NCBI RefSeq assembly: GCF_026212465.1
Contig: NC_080049.1
Location: forward strand, 20,048,620-20,112,619
From: Amaranthus tricolor
Taxonomy: Eukaryota > Streptophyta > Magnoliopsida > Caryophyllales > Amaranthaceae
Direction of reading: 5' to 3'
Length of the DNA stretch: 64,000 nt
Shown here: in pieces, positions 10,736 to 22,707 of the stretch
Position numbering within the stretch: the stretch's first letter is position 1
Layout of the letters: every line of letters begins with the position of its first letter
Program-made: the position numbers and the translations under genes
Notes under the pieces: generated by a model
The model's input: the letters and a program-made list of their open reading frames with translations, nothing else
Told to the model about the DNA's origin: nothing
Databases searched by the model: none

Positions 10736-12082
10736 CTCCTCTTGATAAAGTGAAAATTTGAGATTGACTTATCAAATAATGTTATTCTCAAATTCTTTAT
10801 TTATAATTTTATAAAGTTGTTTTTGAGAACAATTTCGACCATTGTTTTAAAAATTGTTAAAGTTGTAAATTTGAGATAACTTCCCAAATATTGTCATTTT
10901 AAAATTCTTCATATTTATAATTTCATTATAAGGTAGTCTTTGAAAACAAACTCATTTCAAATTGTAGATTTTAATTATAAAATTCATAATGAACAATTCG
11001 AGAATGACTAGGTTTGAAAAGTAATCTCAAATTGTCAACTTAAACTATTTTTAAAACAAGGATAAAATTAATTCATATCTAAATTCAAACTTTTTTTATT
11101 TGTCAAACACTAATTCTAATCTTTTATACATTTTCAAATGAAATTATTATTCAAATACAATATTATTAAAGGTACAATTTAAAATATAATATTTCCTCAC
11201 ATACAAAACTTATGAATTTAATTAAAAAACTAAAAATATAAATTTTTATTTTGTTTAAACTAAAATCATGTTTATATGATTGTTTTAAACGTCGACATTT
11301 CACATTAGTAAAAGTAAATTTGCTTAAGTAAAATCATCAAGAGTTATAAAAGAGAAAACAAATAATTCACAAAGATTTATGTTTCCCTCATATTAATAAT
11401 TCATAAAACGAAAATAAAAAAAAAAATAGTGATGAACAAATTTGTCTTAGCATAATTGTCTGATTGATGTAAATAGAGTTAGGTTAGAATAAGACTGATT
11501 TCACGTGTAATGAAAAGATTTGTTTCGTTTTTAATTTGTTTGGTAATGCTACTTTATCATCCGAATTGCAGAATATTTGGGATAATAAAATCTGACCAAA
11601 ATCTCATTGGAATTTGGAAATGGAAGAGAAAGGAGACACAACAAAGATGAAGCAAGCAGAACAAAAGAAGAAGACAAACAACATCTAGCTACCTGCCTTC
11701 TTGTTCTACGTTTTGTACCATACTCGTCCAACCAATGTTCTTCTTTTGTTTCATCCTTTACAAAACCTACGTGCATACTGCATAGTAATATTGGCTAGTT
11801 AAGCAATAGACTATTAAGTCAATATCACATGACTACTTTGACTAGCTTCTTTTTTTTTTTTTTTTTTTTTTTTTATTGATTTTGATTTATTGGCTCATTT
11901 TTTCTCAAATATATAGCTAAAAACCAATATTTAAATTTATCGAAGATTTTCACAAATGGTTGTTTCATTTATAGCTTAAACACCAATAAAAAGGGTAACA
12001 CATCTAGTTAGTTAAATAAGCCAAGTAAAAAGCTAATAAATAACAGCCAATAGTTAATTGTTATGTAGCTCAAAATTTGTTT
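10736..12082. other. AT-rich intergenic DNA with a diverged internal tandem duplication
   Basis: No gene was seen. Around 10760-10930 two diverged units about 117 bp apart share the words ATTCTCAAATTCTT and TTATAATTT. A T-run of more than 20 bases lies near 11850. The overlapping frames around 11550-11800 on both strands have no recognisable domain and are treated as chance. Confidence 0.4.
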
Positions 12083-12717
12083 TGTAACAACCCGACCTTT
12101 CAGACTGCCGGTGACTACCCAGGGACAAGCCAAAATAAGTCTTTTCATCACACTTTGACGTCACTTGTGCGCACCAAGGAAAGCTTCCCAAGAGTTAACC
12201 CATCCTTAAGATCGGTTCCCACCAAGCACGTTTAATTATGAAGTTGTTAGCAAATGGGCCCCAAGAAAAAAAGATGCACCTTGTTGATATGAGTAATCTA
12301 TTAATTCTTTTTAAAGCTAAATCTAAGGTATCACACTCACATCCACAATATAACGTCCTCGTTGAACTGTAGTTTCAGGTATTTTTCTCCCACTAGGTGC
12401 ACTGAACGCATGATCAGCCACGGTCGCAGTGTTGCTCTGACACCATTTCCAATGCCCCTGCCCGTCAGACCGCCGGTGACTACCCATGGACACTATAGAC
12501 TGGCCCTACAAACCAACACAAGTCTTTTCAGCACACTTTGGCCTCACTCGTGCGAACCCAAGAAAACTTCCAAAGAGGTTACTCATCCTAAGATTGCTGC
12601 CCACCAAATACGCTTAACTGTGAAGTTCTTACTAATGGGTTTCCTAGAAAAGAAGATACACATTTTTTATAAGCGTAGTCCATCAATTCTTATTAAATTT
12701 AAATCTAGGGTATCACA
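12083..12717 (-). mobile_element. Non-coding LTR element (TRIM-like), minus orientation
   Basis: Two direct repeats, 12083-12335 and about 12446-12717, share CCGGTGACTACCCA, AAGTCTTTTCA and TATCACA. Read on the minus strand each begins TGTGATACC, and the left one ends GTTGTTACA. Next to the right repeat the minus strand reads TGGTGTCAGAGC at 12434-12445, an initiator-Met-type primer site with one change. The internal region is only about 110 bp and encodes nothing. The 120-codon frame at 12362-12724 crosses the element and is not a gene. Same family as 10314-10735, opposite orientation. Confidence 0.7.
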
Positions 12718-15049
12718 TTATTAACAAATGGTTGTTAGTGTTGGTTGATGGTTGTTGGTTGTTTTAGTTGGTTTGTTTGACCATTTCGAAATATTGATCG
12801 ACTTTATTTGTTTGCTTTTAAATTAGGTGAATAAGCAATTGTTTAAGAAGATGTTTGGTAAATTTTTGTATTGAACCTTGTCTGTTTATTAGAAAAAAAG
12901 TAGACTAACTAGCCAAAAATCAATGTAAAAAGCCAACTAAGTAGCCTTTTCATTATGGTTTAAAAACTATCTTTTCAGCTCGTTAAAAAGTGATTTATCT
13001 AACATGTTTTTTTTTTAATTTTTATTTTTTGGCTTTTTTACCTAAAAAAAAAAAAAGCAAAATACCAACTAAACACTAAAAGCCGTTTATCAAAAACTCA
13101 ATAATTTTCTTTTATTAATGCCAATCGTTTCTTTCAAAGAAATACAAGCGTGAATATAGGCCATAAGCAGAGAAGGTTGATAATGTGTTTTGATAAACGT
13201 AAAATAAGCTATTAGTTGAGTCTCGATTCAAAAGCTTGATAAAAATTTGCATTTTTTTAAGAAAAAACATCCTCAAATTGATTGACTTTTGTTTTTTTTT
13301 TTGAAATTACAACCACATTATTTTTATTTGTGAATTACTGACATAAAAAATCAAAGCATGTAAATATTGTTGTTAAATTATTGAATTTTGGTGGCTTTAA
13401 TGAAAGACACATATTTTACCTGTTTGATCTTAACCCAAACAATATATATTTTCAGCTTTAAGAAAAATATAATAAATCAACTTACTTACAAATTTGAGCT
13501 TCACTAGACCTATCACATCGGATAAACTAGTCACTACTAATAAATATCAAAAAGAGATTCAGCTCATCAATAACAAATAGTATATTTTATTTATGTACTA
13601 CCTGTATGTGATTATATGTATTAGTAATAGTGACATTTTTCCGCTTAATATGTCACTATCGGAATTCGAATATGACATGTCAACAAAGTTTCTCCTTCAA
13701 ATTCGTCAAACATAATTAATTAAATTTAATTTCTATCTTTGGCTATCCATATCAAAACTGTGTACACCGCCTTAATTTATAAGATTATAATTTGTCAAAT
13801 TTTGAATTTAATTAATATCTAAAAAAAAATACTTCTTTTAAATATATAAATTGACATTCGTACATTAGTGGAGTACACCAAAAATTTATTTTAGTGTATA
13901 ATAGACAAATAGACAAATTTAGATTGTATAAAGAAAACGTCACCAACAAATTAATTACACCGACCGGATTAAGTAAAGGATTTAGGAGTATTGAATAAAT
14001 TAAAGTAGGCATCAAACTTAGCTATCTACCTATAAAATTAAATATAATTTTTTGACAGTATTTAAATCAACAATTAACAATCAAACATAGAATATATTTT
14101 TTCCTTCTTTTGTTTTTGTTCTCTTCATAAAGCATAATCCATTGAAGGCTAATTAATCATATCACTAGACTGACAGTGTTATTTACGTTGTAATCTAGCT
14201 TTGCTTAATTTATTCTTATAATAAAATTTATCGGTCATTATTTATTTTCGCATGAACTTAACATATTCCCTATAAAAAGTGGTGCTTACTTACTGCGTTT
14301 AGATCCAATTCTCCATCCATCTTTACTTTAAAAATACTAACGAGTTTAAATATTATTTTATTATTTGGATAACTTTCATTGTTTATAGCATAGACCAGAT
14401 AATAATGTAGTTAATTCATACCCTCATAGTAGCATCTTGGACGGGGGGGGGGTTTCTCGTTCAAGGGCTTTGGGTGATCCTAGAGAGGAGACAACGTGCA
14501 GGAGAACATCTCCTGCCTAATAAATGTCAGTAATTGGGGTCACTCGGGATTGCCATGAGTAAGTTTCAAGGTGTTCATGAATCATGATTCAACTGGTTTC
14601 ATCAAAAACTAAGTCGGAATCGAACCAATTTAGAGGTCTAAGACTTAAGTTGATTTTGATTCAATTTTGAATGTAGGGATGGCAATTCAGTCCAAAATCT
14701 GCGCCTGATTCGAGAAATTTAATCCGACTTGAGTTCGAGAAAAATAGTATCTGACTCCGAATCCGATTATATAGTCGATGTTCAATTCAAAAACAGATTG
14801 GAGTTGGACCTCATAAAAAATCCGATATTTCGACTAGATCTAACACCAGGCTCCGCCATTTGAATATAATTATAATACTTAAAGTTTTAAACACAAAGTT
14901 TCATAATTGAATATTAAAAGAGGGATCAGATGATTTATAGTGAAGATTGTTAATAGCGTAAATTTAATTCAAATCGAAAACAACTCGAAGAGTCAGATGG
15001 TAGAGTCAAATTGTTGAACCGAATGATTCAAGAATTTTGCAAAAATAAG
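12718..15049. other. AT-rich intergenic DNA with degenerate MITE-like and hAT-like sequence
   Basis: No gene was seen. From about 12720 to 13110 there are words such as GGTTGTTGGTTG and AGCCAACTAAG typical of small fold-back repeats, but no clean ends. From about 14677 TAGGGATGGCAATTCAG resembles a hAT-type terminus and is followed by GATTCGAG and CCGACT words characteristic of hAT-derived repeats. The right end is not recognisable. A run of ten G residues lies near 14443. Confidence 0.4.
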
Positions 15050-15840
15050 TTGTAAAAGACACTTATAATTTATTTATTATTCACAAAAAATACATATGTA
15101 CTTATTTGTTTACTATTTTTTCTATAATGTTTATAAATTGACAAACATAAAAAGATATACGCTAATCATGTAATCAATAATTTAGTAAACCAAACACAAC
15201 AAATATATACAATAATAATGATCCTTATATAAATTAAGCAATATCCAGTAGAGAGATCTTGTAATAGGTTTATCAAAGCCACATTATATTGTAACTTTTT
15301 TAAAGCTCTAATAATTTCATGAAATCAAATTTGAAACTCAATAGTTTTCACAATCAATAATTCAAAAATTATCAATTTTGTACACCAATTTAATCATTTA
15401 TAAGTCGGTAACACCAGATGAAACCAAGTCTTAACTGGCAATCTCGACAAAAAAAAGCTTTGAGATAGCAAGAATTTTCATTTAAAAGCTAAGAGTCCCG
15501 GCTCCCATGCGTACTATTCATAAAATAGTCATATTATAGTCAAGAGTCTCAATTTAACCATTAGAAAAAAAAAAATTTAGGATCTAGAGATTTAGTTGAT
15601 TGGGCAGGCTAACGCCCAATTTAGCATTTTTTTGGAGTACTTTTAGAATCGTGTAGAATTGGGTAGAATCGTACAATTTATTTGCGTTTCTATGACTATA
15701 TGATTCTAATGATTTTAATTGCGATTATAGAATTTGTGGGACAAATTGTTTTTGTTAAGTTGTATTTGAAATCTACTCTATTAGTTTTTTATGCTGATAA
15801 ATAATTAGAGATGCAAATGAAATAATAGAAACAATTATGA
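15050..15840 (+). repeat. Dispersed repeat, copy A (uninterrupted)
   Basis: This stretch is homologous, in inverted orientation, to 55215-54740 plus 46446-46235. Shared words include AATTGACAAACATAAAAAG, AAGCCACATTATATTGTAA, CACAATCAATAATTCAA, GCAAGAATTTTCATT and GCTAAATTGGGC. The second copy is split by the 8.3-kb CACTA element, so this copy approximates the empty site. The repeat has no open frame. Its class (LTR fragment or other) is not clear. Confidence 0.65.
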
Positions 15841-17191
15841 AAAAGGTAGAATAAGAGTAAATTAAAAAAATTAAAAAAGAAATTTGATTAACCTCATTTG
15901 GAGGAAAATATTCCCCCACCCTCCCCTAGGGTAAATTTATACCAAAAATAAGGGAACTAATTGCTATTTTATCTATTTTTCGTTATTTCTAACTGATTAT
16001 TCTACCTCTCTAACAATCAAATACCTTTATTATCTATCTAACTAACTTTACTTTTCTACTTTGACTTTTATTTACCCCTTAAATATTTATACTCAATCTA
16101 AGTAGACCCTTAACTGTACAATATTCAATATTTTCAATGGGATCGAACACTTATTTTGCACCTATACAACTTTTACATTTTTAATTTTATGAACCCGTTA
16201 CCCGTGTGATAATTAGGGATGGGCATGCGTCGGATTTGGATCGAGTCCAGCTAAATATTGATATAGATCCTAATTTTTTTATTGGACCTAGACTCAGATC
16301 CATATCCATAGGGTCTGAAAATTTTGGACACGGACCAAGACTCTTAGGATCTGGCGGGTCTAGCATCTGGATTTAAGTCCCAAACTATTTATTTAATTTC
16401 TAGAAATTTATAAAAATATATTATACAATTTTTGACAATTCATATAAAATTATTTAAGCATATTCGACTAACAAAAATCTTATAATACTTTAACTAATTG
16501 AGCGAATAACTATATGAAGCTTTTCAATATTAGAGTTCTTATAACGAAACATTTATCAAGTCTTTTAATTTTTAAAGCATAGATACGGCGATCACACTTC
16601 AAATTACTTGAACCAACAAAATTCAAAATCACGTAATGTTAAGAAATATAACAAAGATCAAACAATTAAATACATAAGATAACTAATATGTAATTATTAA
16701 AAATGATATAAATAGGTCTATGGGTCAAATCCAGGTAGGATTTGGGTCTCAAACGTGTGGTCTTGGAGCCTAAAGTGATGAACTCAGATCCGACCCCCAT
16801 TCATGGGGTCCAAAAATAGGTGAATCCGACCCTTAAATTGAGGTTTGATCGGGTCTAGACCCTTAGGGTCCAAAATAGTAGACAACTAACATTATTAAAG
16901 ATAATAAGCTCATGACTCAACCTTATTTCTCGTCTAAAGCACTTGGCTCTAAACAATGATGGTAGAAACTTATAGCTCTATTCTTATTTGTAAGAACTTA
17001 TTTATTTTTTATTTTTTAATTTTAAATCGATTATTTGCACAATAGCAAATGGGACTATCTATTGCATTCTAATACTTGCCAATTACAAGATCCTTCTTGA
17101 GTTACCAATTTGGTTCTCAATTATCACATTTGGCTAATTTACATTGCATTTGTTTGAACAATCTAATCTTTTTCCATCAAACTTGTTCAAG
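15841..17191. other. Intergenic DNA with a decayed hAT-like repeat at about 16.2-16.9 kb
   Basis: No gene was seen. TAGGGATGGGCATGCGTCGG at about 16214 looks like a hAT-type terminus. From there to about 16890 there are many GGGTCC, GGATTTGGGT and GACCCTTAGGGTC words, the same vocabulary as the ends of the full-length hAT at 36505-40112. No matching right terminus or target duplication was identified. Confidence 0.45.
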
Positions 17192-17196
17192 ATAAT

Positions 17197-17605
17197 TGTG
17201 AAAAATGAGAGAAAAATCTTGTTATTGCATCTGAATTCATTGATTACAAGAGACTAAGACCCTCTCCTTATATAGGAGTAAGAGCAGAAACCGAAAACAC
17301 AACATAACAGAATGTAGATAAGTCTAACAACCTCTTAACTAACTGCCTAACAACCTAACAACCTTTTATATTATGCTATCCTAACATAACTACTATTTTA
17401 CAGACGCTTTAATACATCTGCTGTAATAATTTGGAGGATCGGAAGAGTTGAAGGCTACTAGTTGACTTGTACTGAAAGCTGCTGACTTGCTTACCAACCA
17501 GCTAACATGTCACATACTGTTTTCCTTACATACTTGCTGAGATGCTACTGATAGCTTCAATATTGCAATTACTTGCTTGAGGCTGCACACACACATATTT
17601 CAACA
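17197..17605 (-). repeat. 3' LTR of the copia element
   Basis: On the minus strand the LTR begins TGTTGAAATATGTG and ends TTTTTCACA. It contains a TATA-like CTATATAAGG at about 17270 (minus strand). It is about 88 bp longer than the other LTR, because that copy has lost an internal segment. Confidence 0.85.
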
Positions 17606-17615
17606 TCCCCCCCGC
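17606..17615 (-). other. Polypurine tract of the copia element
   Basis: The minus strand reads GCGGGGGGGA directly before the 3' LTR, the expected second-strand primer site. Confidence 0.75.
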
Positions 17616-18523
17616 AAATTAGGATGTGGCATAAGAAACTCGTAGTTTGGTTAACGATTCATTAAATTTATGAGAAGGAAGAATCTTAGTCAAAATGTTA
17701 GCAAGTTGATGTTTTGTAGGTAGATAGGACAGTTCTATAAGTCCTTCCAAAACTTTGTCTCTAGTAAAGTGACAGTTTGTTTCAATATGTTTTGTTTTGT
17801 CATGAAAAACAAGATTTTTAGCTATACGAATTGCGAATTGGTTATCCCAATGTAAAGTTACAGGTGTGAATTCTCAATATTAAGTTCTTGTAAAAGTCTC
17901 TCAACCCAAGTTACCTCAGAATGCATTGAACATAACATGATATTTTGCTTCTGAACTAGATTTAGACATTGTATGTTGTTTCTTAGATTTTCATGAAATA
18001 GTATAATTCCCTAGCAACAACACATATCTTGTGACAGACCTTCTTGAGTCTACACATGATGCCCAGTCAGAATCTGAAAAACCTTGTATAACAAGCTGAG
18101 ACTCACCTTTCAAGACTATGCCTTGACCACAAGGTGTATGAATATAATTCAAAGTATGCGTTACTACTTTCCAATGAGACGTTCTTGGGCTTTGCATAAA
18201 TTGGCTAAGGCTTTGCACAGTATAAGACAAATCAAAACTTGTGTTAGTGAGAAAGTTAATTTTCCAACTAAACATCTATATAAAGTGGATTATTAAGGAG
18301 ATCCCCATTTAGGCTGGACAATTGCATATTAAGAGGAAGGGGTGTCACTGCACCTTTGAACAAAGTAACTCCTAAATTTTGCAAGAGCTCATTAGTAAAT
18401 TTATTTTGTGTTAATACTAAAGAGTCTTTCACATAACTAGCCTCAAATCTTTAAAAATAGTGTAATAGTCTAAGGTCTTTGATAGTGAAAGTATAATGTA
18501 AATGCTTCTTTAATTTTCTAATT

Positions 18524-18586
18524 TCATCAACATAAACGGCTATGACTTCCCCTAACTATAATGTCATCAACATAAACGGCTATGAC
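18524..18586 (-). repeat. 23-bp direct duplication over the RT active-site codons
   Basis: The same 23 bases occur at 18524-18546 and 18564-18586, exactly 40 bp apart. On the minus strand they encode VIAVYVDD, which includes the catalytic YVDD box of reverse transcriptase. The 40-bp period shifts the downstream frame, so RT is disrupted here independently of the MITE. Confidence 0.8.
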
Positions 18587-18707
18587 GGTAATACATTTGT
18601 AATTCTTTTTCAAAAACAAAGAATACTCATTCTTAGATTGAACATATCCCATATTTTGAGTTCGTGGACTAGTTTAGCATGCCATTGCGTAGAAGCTTGT
18701 TTTAAAC

Positions 18708-19341
18708 TAGGCTTGTTCAAAAATACTCAACCTGCTTGAATCGACTCGTTGACCTGCATAATAAATGGCGGGTTATTTTTCAAAAAAATTATAAAGTACG
18801 GGTCGGATCATGGGCCAAATATTATTTTTTAGCAGGTACCCGTTGACCCATTATTAAAGGTACGAAAAGAGATGCTTATCTTTGCCATTACTAATAGTTA
18901 ATTACCTAATGTTATGATTAGTAGTACTAATCTAAGCTTAAAGCTTGATTTGGCTTTTGATTATTCAATTCAATTCCAATAGGTATGATTTTGCTTTCTA
19001 CTCAAATGCATGTTGACATGGGTCAATATTATACTTATACTATTTCAATAAGCTGTTTTATCATTCTGGTCAACCTAATTTATGATCATGGTTGATATTG
19101 TGTTGAACTATTCTTGACAAAAAATAAGGAAAATTATGCCTGAAAATTTTCTCAGCAGCTATGGTCTGAACGTTCCCTTATACTACCAATAAAATCGGGT
19201 ACTCGGTGTTTCTACCTGATTTATCCGGGTACCCAAATAAATTGGGCCGAGACACGGGCCATCAAAATAGGTATCCGACTAACCGGGTACCCTGCTTTCT
19301 GGGTACCCAAATTGTTGGGTACTCGCTAATGAACACTTTTA
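18708..19341. mobile_element. Non-autonomous hAT element nested in copia RT
   Basis: A perfect 8-bp duplication, TTTTAAAC, lies at 18700-18707 and 19342-19349. The left end reads TAGGCTTGTTCA and the complement of the right end reads TAAAAGTGTTCA, a short imperfect terminal inverted repeat. Removing the 634 bp plus one TTTTAAAC restores contiguity of the copia RT between KKSLYGLK and QASTQWHAK. The interior is rich in GGGTACC words and has no coding capacity. An 8-bp duplication is diagnostic of hAT movers. Confidence 0.85.
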
Positions 19342-21230
19342 TTTTAAACCATAAAGAGATTTCTTTAACAAATAAACCTTATCATATTGATTTTGTATGC
19401 CATCTGGTATTTTCAAAAACACTTCTTCTTGTAGCTCTTCATGTAAGAAAGCATTATTTACATCTATTTGGTGGATCATCCACTTCTTTTTGGCTTCTAT
19501 GGATAGGATACAACGAATGGTGGTCATTTTCACCACTGAAGAAAGGTTTCATCAAAGTCAATGCCTAATTTTTGTTTGTATCCTTTGGCTACAAGGTGTG
19601 CCTTATATCTCTCTAGGCTGCCATTTGATTTAAGCTTTACCTTGTAAAACCATTTACTTCCTATAGCTTTCTTGCCTTTAGAAAGATTTACTAAAATGAA
19701 GGTCATTCTCTATGTCTTGAAATCATCAGTAGTGGTTTTTTTAGGATTAAGTCTTATTCCTTTGCTCCTTTAAGCAATCTATAGGCACAAAAATTGGTGT
19801 TACTGTTTTATTTGTATGAATGTAGTGAAATGGGAAATACCTTTCTTTAAACTGCACAACCCTAGAAACAAGCACCAAATTGGTATCAAAATCATACAAC
19901 TTATAACCCTTTTGGCTTTGGCTATATCCATTGAATAGACAGGGTGGGGCTCTTGGAGCAAATTTATGTCTATCATTCCTTTGGGTACAAGCATAACAAA
20001 GACACCCAAAAGCTTTGACTATCTCATAATTTGGTCTCTTTTCAAGTTGTCTTTCATATGGGATTGTATTCTCTATGGCCTTTAAAGGCATCCTATTGAT
20101 TAACAATCCCCCCCAAAACCTTGTAGGAACTTTAGATTGGAAATAGATAGACTTTGCTAACTCAAGTGTTTGTGTTTCCTCTCCACAACTCCATTTTGTT
20201 GTGGAGTGTTCCTTATACAGGTTTGGACTAAAATGCCTTTGTCTTTATAAAATTATGACATTTCTCCTTCTATTAACTCTGGTGCATTATCACACCTGAC
20301 AGCTTGTATTTGTTTGTTATAGTGTGTTTGGACATAAGTATGAAATTGCTTAAAACAACATGGAACACCATACTTATGTTTAATTAAGAGATTCCATGTG
20401 AACCTTGAGTAGTGATCCACAATGGTAATGAACATAGTTTGCTTCATTCTTGTTTGGAACTTCAATGGTCCTCATATGTCTAGATGAAGTAATTGAAAAC
20501 AAATAGAGGTCTTTATATAACATGTAGAAAAAGGAATTCTTGTCTGTTTAGCGAATAATAAATGGTAGAAAATGATGTTTATTAACATCCTTTCCCACTA
20601 ATTCAAGAAACAAAATACAAATTTGACTAAAGGATAAATGCCCTAGTCTTATATGCCCCATTTTTGGCTTTATTTAAAACATTGTTTCTATGATCTTGAA
20701 TTCCTAATATAATGATATCAGTAGGTTCTTCAATACTTTTTCCATAACCTATATGCTTCTTGCACACATTGTCTTGCACATAATATAGATTGTGCTGAAG
20801 TTCACAAAGAACTAAAGGCTTCCTCATCAATTGCTCCTGTAGATAACAAGCATTTCTTGTAAAAAAAATATTGCATGACATGTCCTTAACAAGTTTGAAA
20901 ACAGAAATGAGATTAAACCTCAAACCTGGGGCATAGAGTACATCTTGCAATTTCAATTCATTATCTAAAATTACTTTCCCAATTAAAATTCACTTTGACA
21001 ATTAGGCCATTTGGAATAACAATTTCAAGATGGTTGCTATGTAATACATGATAAGACTTGAACGAGGACAATTATAGCAAATGTGATCGAATGCCCCACT
21101 ATCTAATATCCATGCACTTGAATTTTTTGAAAGAAAGCAAAGGGTACCTACAAAATGAGTGGAATTGACAGTAGCATGCTACTCATTATGATGCTTTTTG
21201 TTCAACAGATTCAACAACTGGTTGATCTGT

Positions 21231-22226
21231 TCATTCGTGAGTCTTGCTTTTGCATTGTCTGTGTGCAATATCACTAGAAACACCATTAGCCATGCTAACG
21301 TTTTGTCCCTCTTTCTTCCAAGAGTTTCTTTTGAATCCACGGGGGTATCCATGTACCTTCCAACAAAGGTCTATAGTATGACCATGAACTTTGCAATGTT
21401 CACAAAAGAAAGCAGAATTTGATTTCTTGCTCCCAGAGGCATATTTTTCAATCTTTTTATACTTATTATCATTGTTCTTCCTCTTGTCCACCCTACATGT
21501 AATGAAAGTGTCATGCTCAGTGGTGTGAGTCACCTTGCTTATCTCATGATGTGTTTGCTCTTAAATGAGGATTCTATATACTTCTGACATAGTGGGTAAG
21601 TCTTTCATAATCAGAATACTGCTTCTTGTTTGTTGGCTTGCCATCTAATTTCATCAAAAAATTTATAATCCTTCTTATTTAAGGGCTTTGTAAAGCTTTT
21701 TTGGAGATCACACTCACATCCCTTGCAAGAACACACTATAACTGGGTCTAAAGCGTCTCCTTTATCCCATAAACTTTTCATTCTAGTATAAAAGTCTTCA
21801 ATAGACATGTCTGGAGATTGTATAGCCTTACTAATTTACTCCTCGTCAGTAAAAAATTAGGCACTTGTGGATTTCCCAAACCTTTGTTCGAATTCTTCCC
21901 ATATCTCTTTTGTAGTTTGGAAGTACAAAATACGCTTGGAAATTTTCTCATCTATGGCATTTTAAAGCCATCAATGACGATGTTATTCACTATGTCCCAT
22001 GCCTTTCCTAGGGCTGCATTGACGAGGATCTTTTAATAGAACCATCTACAAAGCCAATCTTGTTCTTCCTTGTCAAAGCTATGATCACAACACGTTTCCA
22101 ACCCTTAAATCCTACTCCTGTGAACAGTATTGATACGATTTTCAGACTAGTGTCTGTAGGATTGAGGAAACAGTTACTGGACTGAATTATTGTTGGATCT
22201 TGAAACTTTTCACTTTTTTTTGGCAT
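21231..22226 (-). pseudogene. copia gag (nucleocapsid) remnant
   Basis: On the minus strand a gag N-terminal region reads NPTDTSLKIVSILFTGVGFKGWKRVVIIALTRKNKIGFVDGSI in overall shape, best seen as ALTRKNKIGFVDGSI, typical of plant copia gag. A middle piece at 21808-21611 carries FYTRMKSLWDKGDALDPV. The zinc knuckle CEHCKVHGHTIDLC (CX2CX4HX4C) lies in 21533-21231 and is followed by WKVHGYPRGF. The pieces are separated by frameshifts and stops. Confidence 0.8.
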
Positions 22227-22373
22227 GTTTTATTGCAAAGAAATCAGACAAGGGAAAGAACAACATATGCATTGCAAAGAAAGGAAGGAAATACTGCACA
22301 ACGGAGAAAGGAAGAAAAATAGAATGTTGAAAAGAATGTGCAAAAAACAAGAAACAGCCATATGAATCTATAT

Positions 22374-22386
22374 GGCTTTGATACCA
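22374..22386 (-). other. Primer-binding site of the copia element
   Basis: The minus strand reads TGGTATCAAAGCC directly after the 5' LTR, complementary to the 3' end of initiator tRNA-Met. Confidence 0.8.
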
Positions 22387-22707
22387 TGTGAAAAATGAGA
22401 AAAATCTTGTTTTTGCATATGAATTTTTGATTACAAGAAACTAATATCCTCTCCTCATATAAAAGTAAGGACAGAAACTTAAGAGTTAAAGGCTTCGAAG
22501 AGTTAAGGGCTGTTAGATGACTTGTACTGAAGGCTGCTAACTTGGATACCAACCATATGACATGTCACATGCTGCTTTGCTTACAGACTTGTTGAGCTGC
22601 TATTGATAGCTTCAATGCTGCAATTACTTGCTTGAGGCTGCACACACACACACACACAGCACAAGTTGCACACACATACTGCAAGGCTGCACACGCATAT
22701 TTCAACA
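22387..22707 (-). repeat. 5' LTR of the copia element (internally deleted)
   Basis: It shares both ends with the LTR at 17197-17605 but lacks much of its middle, so it may have lost promoter function. It also has an expanded CA/TG-rich segment (ACACACACACACACACAG on the plus strand) near 22640. Confidence 0.85.

Larger units (their letters stand above)
17619..21190 (-). pseudogene. copia pol: protease, integrase, reverse transcriptase, RNase H (multiply broken)
   Basis: Reading on the minus strand, a protease-like motif LDSGAFDHI (family form DSGASDHI) lies near 21100. A pre-integrase segment follows (about 20956-20630), then integrase pieces with DHYSRFTW and VRCDNAPEL (20465-20253) and a C-terminal part with FGCLCYA and KGYKLYD (20106-19747). 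The RT starts with QIDVNNAFLH and KKSLYGLK (19536-19339), is interrupted by the hAT MITE, and resumes at about 18700 with QASTQWHAKLVHEL and YVDDI. RNase H shows SDSDWASCVDSRRS, SKSSSEAKYH and KTKHIETNCH, ending at TAA 17619-17621. Numerous stops and frame changes show that no polyprotein can be made. The segment encoding the YVDD box contains an exact 23-bp duplication. Confidence 0.85.
17197..22707 (-). mobile_element. Ty1-copia LTR retrotransposon, full length but decayed
   Basis: Both LTRs, the primer site, the polypurine tract and all copia coding domains are present in minus orientation. A perfect 5-bp target duplication, ATAAT, lies at 17192-17196 and 22708-22712. The order on the minus strand is gag, protease, integrase, reverse transcriptase, RNase H, as in Ty1-copia (integrase before RT). 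Stops and frameshifts break every domain. The two LTRs differ in length (409 against 321 bp), so the insertion is not recent. A 634-bp hAT MITE interrupts the RT domain. The element stops 42 bp short of the next one, the Harbinger at 22750. Confidence 0.9.

Noticed and set aside
12362..12724. 120-codon plus-strand frame
   Set aside because: It crosses the internal part and LTR of a non-coding retroelement. The same sequence recurs nearby without the frame.
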